Assembly: GCF_000519265.1 (NCBI RefSeq)
Contig: NZ_KI912608.1
Location: forward strand, 1,731,582 to 1,795,581
Length of the DNA: 64,000 nt
Source: Desulfonatronum lacustre DSM 10312
Lineage (GTDB): Bacteria > Desulfobacterota > Desulfovibrionia > Desulfovibrionales > Desulfonatronaceae
Direction: 5' to 3'
Both the position numbers and the translations under genes were made by a program. The notes beneath the pieces are model-generated. The model was not told where the DNA came from. It searched no databases and worked only from the letters and a program-made list of their open reading frames with translations. Shown here in pieces: positions 58,726 to 64,000 of this stretch (the stretch's first letter is position 1; every line of letters begins with the position of its first letter).

Positions 58726-61700
58726 ATGACCGAATCGAATGCATCTTCAGCGCGGCATCCCGGGATAAAGAATCCACGTCGATGGTGGCCCTATCTGCTC
58801 CTCGCCCCGGTGGGACTGTTGATCACGTTTGTTCTGATCATCATCATCCTGCTCCGCACCGACTACGGCCTCAACCGCCTGGAAACCCTCCTCAACAACA
58901 CCTTGGCCGACGTGGGCGGCCAGCAGGTCGCGCTATCCGGGCTGCATGGCCGGTTTCCCTTCGACCTTCGGCTTCGTGAATTGCGTTTAGCCGATGCCGA
59001 GGGGGCGTGGCTGGAGATCGATGAGGTCGTTCTGCGCTGGTCAGGACGGGATCTGCTTGCGGCCCGGGTGCGGATTCATGAACTCAGCGTGGACCGGGCG
59101 GAGCTGTTCCGCATACCCGCTTCGGACGAGCCCAAGCCGACCTCAGAGCCGGTCAAACCGGAATCCTGGGAGGCGCTCCTGGATTTTGAACCGCCTACGG
59201 CCTTTCCAAGGATGGCCCTGGACAATCTGGACATCCGGCGGATCATCCTGGCCCAAGCCGTGGCCGGGGACCGGATCGTCCTTCGCCTTCACGGCGACCT
59301 GGATGCCGGGGAGCACGGTGCCCGGATGAACCTCAGCGTGGACTCCCTGGCCGGACCAGCCGACGAGGCCGGCCTGCTCAGCCTGCGGGCCGGGTTTGTC
59401 CCGGAGACCGACCTCCTGGATCTGCGGCTGGCCTTCACCGATCCGGGCGGCTCCCTGGTCCCTCTGCTCGGCCTGCCCCCGGCCACGCCTCTGGAAGTGA
59501 CCCTGGAGGGCGACGGGCCGCCCCTGGCCTGGGACGGCGTATTTTCGGTCCAGGCCGGAGAGCTGTTTTCCCTGCAAAGCAACCTGGGCTTGGCCTGGCC
59601 GGATCATCCCAGCCTGACCTGGCACGGGGAATTCACTCTCGCCCCCTCCCTGCTTCCCGACCCCGCCCAGGCCTTGCTGCCTCCCACGACGTTCCAGGTC
59701 CAGGCGTCCATGCCCAGGCCGGATTCGGTTCACCTGGCCGGATTCACGTTGCGCAACGCCCTGTTGGACCTGCATGTGGATGCGGAGGTGAATCTGGACC
59801 ACTCCACCCTGCGCGGGGGGCTGCGCCTGGACGTGCTGGATACGGCCCCCCTGGCCGAGCTGGCCGGAGTGGAATTGGGGCCGCGCATCGGTCTGCGGGG
59901 CGACGTTTCCGGCCCCTTGACCAGCCCGGACATCCAGCTTGCCCTGCACCTGGCCGATATCTTCGCCGACCCGGTCCGAGTCGGCGGGCTGGACCTGGAC
60001 GCCGCGATCCGGTTCAGCGACCCCGGCGAGACGCCGGACGCCCGGGTCATCTCCGTCGCGGGCACCATGACAACCCAGGGGCTGTACGTTCCGGACACGG
60101 CCCTGCCCCCGGACCTGACCGCGAACTTCGACGCGGCCTATCGCCTGGCGGACAATTTCCTGGACGTAACGTCCCTGAACCTGCTCGGCCAGGGCGTGGA
60201 CATCCACGTCGCCGGGGGATACGGCCTGGACACTAACCGACTGGACGCCCATCTGGAGCTGCGGCCCAGCCCGATTCAGCCCTGGCTGGCCCCGTACGGA
60301 CTAGAAGACGTCGCTGGCGAAGCCGACCTGCGGGCCACGGCCCAGGGCACGGTCCAGCCTTTGCGCCTGGATGTTGATCTGGACGCGGGACTGACCCACC
60401 TCGCGGGCCTGCCCGACCCGCTGCCTCAGCTCCTGGGCGCGGCTCCCCGGCTGCGCGGTCAGGTCCGGCTTGTACCGCCCAAGGACGATTCCGCGACAGG
60501 TCAGGGGCCGGGGATCATTCAGGCCCGGGACGTGCGCCTGCAAGCCCCCGGCCTGGGCCTGAGCGCGGAGGCCGACTTCACCCCGGCCACCGGCGAGCTG
60601 TCCGCCCAGGCCGCCCTGACCCTTCCGGACCTGAGCCTGGCCTCGCCGAACCCGGACCCGGACCCAGGTCTGGGCCTGGCCGGAGCGGCCGTGCTGAACA
60701 TCCAGGCCCAGGGCGACGTCAGCCAGAATTTGGTCCTGCATCTCGATCTGCACAGCGACGACCTGCGCATTGCCGACCTGGAAGCCTTTCCGCTCCAACT
60801 GCTCGCAACCATCCACTCCCTGCCCGCGGCTCCCCGCGGCGAGCTGACTCTGTCCGCCTCGCCCCTGCAAGCCCCCCTGCTCCTGGAAACGGCCTTTGCC
60901 CTGGACGACTCCCTTCTCCGCCTCTCGGAGCTGGAATTGATCGTTCCCGAGGGCGCGCTGCACGGCCAAGGCGTCGTGGACCTGGACAGTCAGTTGGTCA
61001 CGGCCCGCCTCCAGGGCCGCATCCGGGACATCGCGCCCCTGAGCGCCCTGGCCGGCCAGTCCCTGCACGGCGCTCTGGACCTGGACGTGGAACTCCAGCC
61101 GGACGTCACGCCCGATAATCAATCGGACGACCAATCGGACGACCAATCGGATGAACAGCCAAACGGCCCAGCCCCGGGCACCCAGAACGTCCGCTTGAGC
61201 GCAGGCCTGATCAATTTCCAGGCGGACTTCGGCACTCTGGCCGAACTGAACCTGAATGGCCGGATCCAGGACGCCTTGAGCGCCCAGGACGGACCGAAGC
61301 TGCACCTGGACGTGGCAGTCAAAGATTTTCAAGCCGGAGAAACCAGCGTCAATTCCCTGGACGCGACCATCACCGGATCACTCGCGGACCTGGTCCTGAA
61401 CGCCACGACCCGGGGCCACGCCCTGCACCCCTTCACCCTCCGACTCGAAGCCGCCTACGCCGACCGGGATGGAAGCCATTCCGTGGAACTGCGCGATCTC
61501 ACCGGTGACTGGGCCGAACAGCCCCTGCTGCTCACCGCTCCCGTCCACATCACCCTGGGAGAGCAGGAGCAGACCGTCTCCCCATTGCACCTGGAGTTCG
61601 GGCCGGCCATCGTCCGCGGCGATGCCCGGATCGGACCGGAAGACGCAGACCTGCGCCTGGGAATCGAAAGCCTGCCTCTGTCGCTCTTCACTCCGGATAT

Positions 61701-63285
61701 TCTGGGCACGGTCACCGCCGGGGCGGTGCTCCAGGGTCCCACCTCGGCCTTGCGCGGCGACCTGACAGTGCTGGGCGAGAGCCTCCAACCAACGGGCACC
61801 AATCTGGAGAACGTTCCGTCCCTGGCTATCCAGGCCGACGCAGCCCTGGACGGAACAGCCATCACTCTGACGGCCGTGCTTCGCGAAAATGACACGACCA
61901 CCCCCTTGCTCCAGGCCCAGGGGCATGTGCCCCTAACCCTCGGTCTCACCCCCGCAGGCCTGGACCTGCCCTCCGATGCTCCAATGAGAGCCACTATCCA
62001 AGGCGATTTGGACCTGGGCTGGCTGGGGAAAATCTTCCTCACGGACAGCCAGCTCCTGGCTGGGACGCTCAAGTTGGATTTCCAGCTCAGCGGCACCCTG
62101 GACGCCCCGCAACCCGCGGGAAGCATCCTGATCCGCCAAGGGAGCTACCAGCATCTCCTCCAGGGCGTTCTGCTCCAGGACATAGAGGCCGACGCCCAGG
62201 TCACGGACAAACGGTTCGAACTGACCTCCCTCTCCGCCACGGACGGCGGCCAAGGTCGCCTGCATGTCACGGGAGGGGTCGATCTCGACCCAGGGCAAAG
62301 CTTTCCCTTTCTGTTTTCAGTCCAAATGACCAGCATGAACATCCTGGACAGCCCCATGGTCCAAGCCAGGCTGGCCAATGTCGACCTGGCCGTCTCCGGC
62401 TCCACCGCGACCCAGGAGGTCAAGGGCGAAGTGGTCCTGGACCGTGTGGAAATTTTCCTCAAGGATCTGGGCGGCCCCCAGGTGGTGGATCTGCCGGTGG
62501 TGGAGACCAACAAACACCATGCCGCTTCAGCGGAACCCGTAACTCCGCCCACCCCCGCCCCGCCCCTCGTCCTGGACCTGGAAGTCCGGTTCCCGGCCCG
62601 GGTCTTCGTCCGCGGCCGAGGCCTGGATTCGGAATGGGGCGGCAACCTGCGGATCACCGGCACCGCCGCCCAACCGGTCATTCGCGGAGAGATCAGGCCC
62701 CAACGCGGCCGCCTGGATCTGCTGGGCAAACGGTTCACCGTGGCCCCGGAGAGCGTGATCCAATTCACCGGCGGACAGCCTCCCCTGCCCTTCGTCAACC
62801 TGACGGCCTATCAAACCCGGCGAGACCCGGACGGAGAGAAAACCTTCACCGTGCACATCAGCGGCGTCCCTCCGGACATTCCGCCCCCGACATTGACCTC
62901 CGACCCGCCTCTGCCCCAGGATGAAATCCTGTCCCAGATGCTCTTCGGCCGGTCCCTGTCCCGCATCTCCGCCACCCAGGCCGCCCAGCTGGCCCTGGCG
63001 GCCCGGGAACTGGCCGGTCACGGTTCCGGACTAAACCTGATGGGCACGGCCCGCGATCTGCTCCAGCTCGACGACCTGGACCTGATCTCCGGACAAGCCG
63101 AAGACATGACCCTGCGCGCCGGAAAATACATCCACAACCGCGTCTACCTGCGCCTGGACAGCGACCTGAAAACCGGCGAGGAAACAGCATCCGTGGACGT
63201 GGAACTCACCCCCCGGATCAACCTGGAAAGCACCCTCGGCCCCAAGGGAGGCGGGCTGGGATTGTTTTGGAAGCGGGATTATTGA
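58726..63285 (+). CDS. tamB: Translocation and assembly module protein TamB
   Basis: The 1519-residue protein has an N-terminal membrane anchor (about 25-46, [18 protein letters not shown]). A very long beta-rich, Leu/Asp-rich periplasmic region follows, typical of AsmA-like lipid-transfer proteins. The C-terminal TamB domain (DUF490) is near 1180-1519, with [58 protein letters not shown] and a final Lys-Arg-Asp-Tyr end. It spans the periplasm and works with TamA. A 12-base tandem repeat encodes an Asp/Ser/Gln-rich spot near residue 800. Confidence 0.95.
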   Translation: MTESNASSARHPGIKNPRRWWPYLLLAPVGLLITFVLIIIILLRTDYGLNRLETLLNNTLADVGGQQVALSGLHGRFPFDLRLRELRLADAEGAWLEIDEVVLRWSGRDLLAARVRIHELSVDRAELFRIPASDEPKPTSEPVKPESWEALLDFEPPTAFPRMALDNLDIRRIILAQAVAGDRIVLRLHGDLDAGEHGARMNLSVDSLAGPADEAGLLSLRAGFVPETDLLDLRLAFTDPGGSLVPLLGLPPATPLEVTLEGDGPPLAWDGVFSVQAGELFSLQSNLGLAWPDHPSLTWHGEFTLAPSLLPDPAQALLPPTTFQVQASMPRPDSVHLAGFTLRNALLDLHVDAEVNLDHSTLRGGLRLDVLDTAPLAELAGVELGPRIGLRGDVSGPLTSPDIQLALHLADIFADPVRVGGLDLDAAIRFSDPGETPDARVISVAGTMTTQGLYVPDTALPPDLTANFDAAYRLADNFLDVTSLNLLGQGVDIHVAGGYGLDTNRLDAHLELRPSPIQPWLAPYGLEDVAGEADLRATAQGTVQPLRLDVDLDAGLTHLAGLPDPLPQLLGAAPRLRGQVRLVPPKDDSATGQGPGIIQARDVRLQAPGLGLSAEADFTPATGELSAQAALTLPDLSLASPNPDPDPGLGLAGAAVLNIQAQGDVSQNLVLHLDLHSDDLRIADLEAFPLQLLATIHSLPAAPRGELTLSASPLQAPLLLETAFALDDSLLRLSELELIVPEGALHGQGVVDLDSQLVTARLQGRIRDIAPLSALAGQSLHGALDLDVELQPDVTPDNQSDDQSDDQSDEQPNGPAPGTQNVRLSAGLINFQADFGTLAELNLNGRIQDALSAQDGPKLHLDVAVKDFQAGETSVNSLDATITGSLADLVLNATTRGHALHPFTLRLEAAYADRDGSHSVELRDLTGDWAEQPLLLTAPVHITLGEQEQTVSPLHLEFGPAIVRGDARIGPEDADLRLGIESLPLSLFTPDILGTVTAGAVLQGPTSALRGDLTVLGESLQPTGTNLENVPSLAIQADAALDGTAITLTAVLRENDTTTPLLQAQGHVPLTLGLTPAGLDLPSDAPMRATIQGDLDLGWLGKIFLTDSQLLAGTLKLDFQLSGTLDAPQPAGSILIRQGSYQHLLQGVLLQDIEADAQVTDKRFELTSLSATDGGQGRLHVTGGVDLDPGQSFPFLFSVQMTSMNILDSPMVQARLANVDLAVSGSTATQEVKGEVVLDRVEIFLKDLGGPQVVDLPVVETNKHHAASAEPVTPPTPAPPLVLDLEVRFPARVFVRGRGLDSEWGGNLRITGTAAQPVIRGEIRPQRGRLDLLGKRFTVAPESVIQFTGGQPPLPFVNLTAYQTRRDPDGEKTFTVHISGVPPDIPPPTLTSDPPLPQDEILSQMLFGRSLSRISATQAAQLALAARELAGHGSGLNLMGTARDLLQLDDLDLISGQAEDMTLRAGKYIHNRVYLRLDSDLKTGEETASVDVELTPRINLESTLGPKGGGLGLFWKRDY

Positions 63286-63365
63286 CCGCGTTCGTTGCAC
63301 GGACCAAGGAAAGACGACGTGGAGTCCGCGAAAAAGAACGAGATACAACTCAAGGGAGGACGATC

Positions 63366-64000
63366 ATGGATTATGTTCAGGCTGGAACATTGCAAATTGC
63401 CAAGCCGTTTTACGACTTCATCGTTCAGGAGGCCGCGCCTGGGACCGGGGTGGAGCCGAAGCACTTCTGGAGCGCCCTGGAGCGAATCGTCCGGGAGTTC
63501 GGACCGCGCAACGCCGCGCTGCTGCGAAAACGCGACACCCTGCAGGCGGCCATCGACCAATGGCACCGCGACCGGCCCGGACAACCCCACGACGCCGCGG
63601 CCTACAAGCAGTTTCTTCTGAATATCGGCTATCTCTTGCCCGAGAGTGAATCTGATGGCCCGGATTTCCAGATCACCACCGAAAACGTGGACCCGGAAAT
63701 CGCCGCTATTGCCGGGCCGCAGCTCGTGGTTCCGGTGACCAACGCCCGGTACGCGGTCAACGCGGTCAACGCCCGCTGGGGCAGCCTGTACGACGCCCTG
63801 TATGGCACTGACGTTGTCGACGAGGATCAGGGCGCGGAAAAAGGGGAGGCCTATAATCCGGTACGCGGGGCCAGGGTCATGGCCGGGGCCGCCGCGTTTC
63901 TGGACCGGGCCGTCCCATTGGCCGCCGGCCGCCACGCCGACGTGGTCCGCTACATGGTCGCCCCAAGCCCATCCACGCCGGAGGGGCGGACCCTGGTCGC
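63366..64000 (+). CDS. glcB: Malate synthase G, N-terminal part (cut by window edge)
   Basis: The first 211 residues of a longer protein are visible. They match the start of Glc[74 protein letters not shown] and FLDRAVPL. Malate synthase condenses glyoxylate with acetyl-CoA to malate in the cytoplasm. The catalytic residues lie beyond the window. GGAGG precedes the ATG by six bases. No isocitrate lyase or glycolate oxidase gene is seen nearby, so whether this serves the glyoxylate shunt or glycolate use is open. The 80 bases after tamB show no clear terminator. Confidence 0.94.
   Translation, partial: MDYVQAGTLQIAKPFYDFIVQEAAPGTGVEPKHFWSALERIVREFGPRNAALLRKRDTLQAAIDQWHRDRPGQPHDAAAYKQFLLNIGYLLPESESDGPDFQITTENVDPEIAAIAGPQLVVPVTNARYAVNAVNARWGSLYDALYGTDVVDEDQGAEKGEAYNPVRGARVMAGAAAFLDRAVPLAAGRHADVVRYMVAPSPSTPEGRTLV

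Overview
The window looks like chromosomal DNA of a sulfate-reducing deltaproteobacterium, most likely of the Desulfovibrionales. This is inferred from gene content: split glycine decarboxylase (gcvPA/gcvPB), TRAP transporters, a dense set of PAS/Cache kinases, and the order lptC-lptA-lptB-rpoN-hpf-ptsN-rapZ-PTS(Man). The DNA is GC-rich, so long antisense open frames are common and were discarded. No rRNA, tRNA, CRISPR array, phage or transposase gene was seen.

Layout. (1) 1-6.1 kb, minus strand: end of an unknown gene, an SH3/coiled-coil membrane protein, a TRAP transporter (dctM-dctQ-dctP), an ACT-domain protein and a phenylacetate-CoA ligase. (2) 6.1-13.2 kb, minus strand: lptC, lptA, lptB, rpoN, hpf, ptsN, rapZ and mannose-family PTS IIA, IIB and IIC. 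This joins LPS export, sigma-54, ribosome hibernation and a regulatory PTS. The IIC gene is out of frame with its coupled start at a run of nine T. (3) 13.4-18.4 kb, plus strand: an RsuA-family pseudouridine synthase, a plant-type PRPP synthetase, and gcvH-gcvPA-gcvPB. (4) 18.7-50.3 kb, all minus strand: a 31-kb signalling island with seven histidine kinases, a CheB-CheR fusion, two chemoreceptors, two CheW, an NtrC-type regulator and a single-domain receiver, but no CheA. Inside it lies a translationally coupled trio: a corrinoid protein, a methyltransferase-like protein of the uroporphyrinogen decarboxylase (URO-D) superfamily, and a hybrid kinase with a DUF1638-like N-terminus. (5) 50.6-54.8 kb, minus strand: an RND efflux pump and its lipoprotein adaptor. 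(6) 55.1-64 kb, plus strand: a MscS-family channel, tamA, tamB, and the start of malate synthase G.

Two features stand out. The first is the corrinoid protein / URO-D-like protein / kinase trio. It looks like a methyl-transfer or corrinoid sensing device rather than a catabolic methyltransferase, because the URO-D-like protein lacks the usual Cys zinc ligands. The second is a set of short tandem-repeat families (6-, 7- and 8-bp units, often arranged as inverted arrays, some with GTAGGGGC-type hairpins). They sit between genes and also, in frame, inside the same loops of three hybrid kinases.

Regulation can be read at one place. The receiver-cheW-chemoreceptor operon is preceded by a good -24/-12 sigma-54 promoter and GTCAACCC/GGGTTGAC palindromes. 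The NtrC-type activator gene and its likely partner kinase lie immediately upstream.
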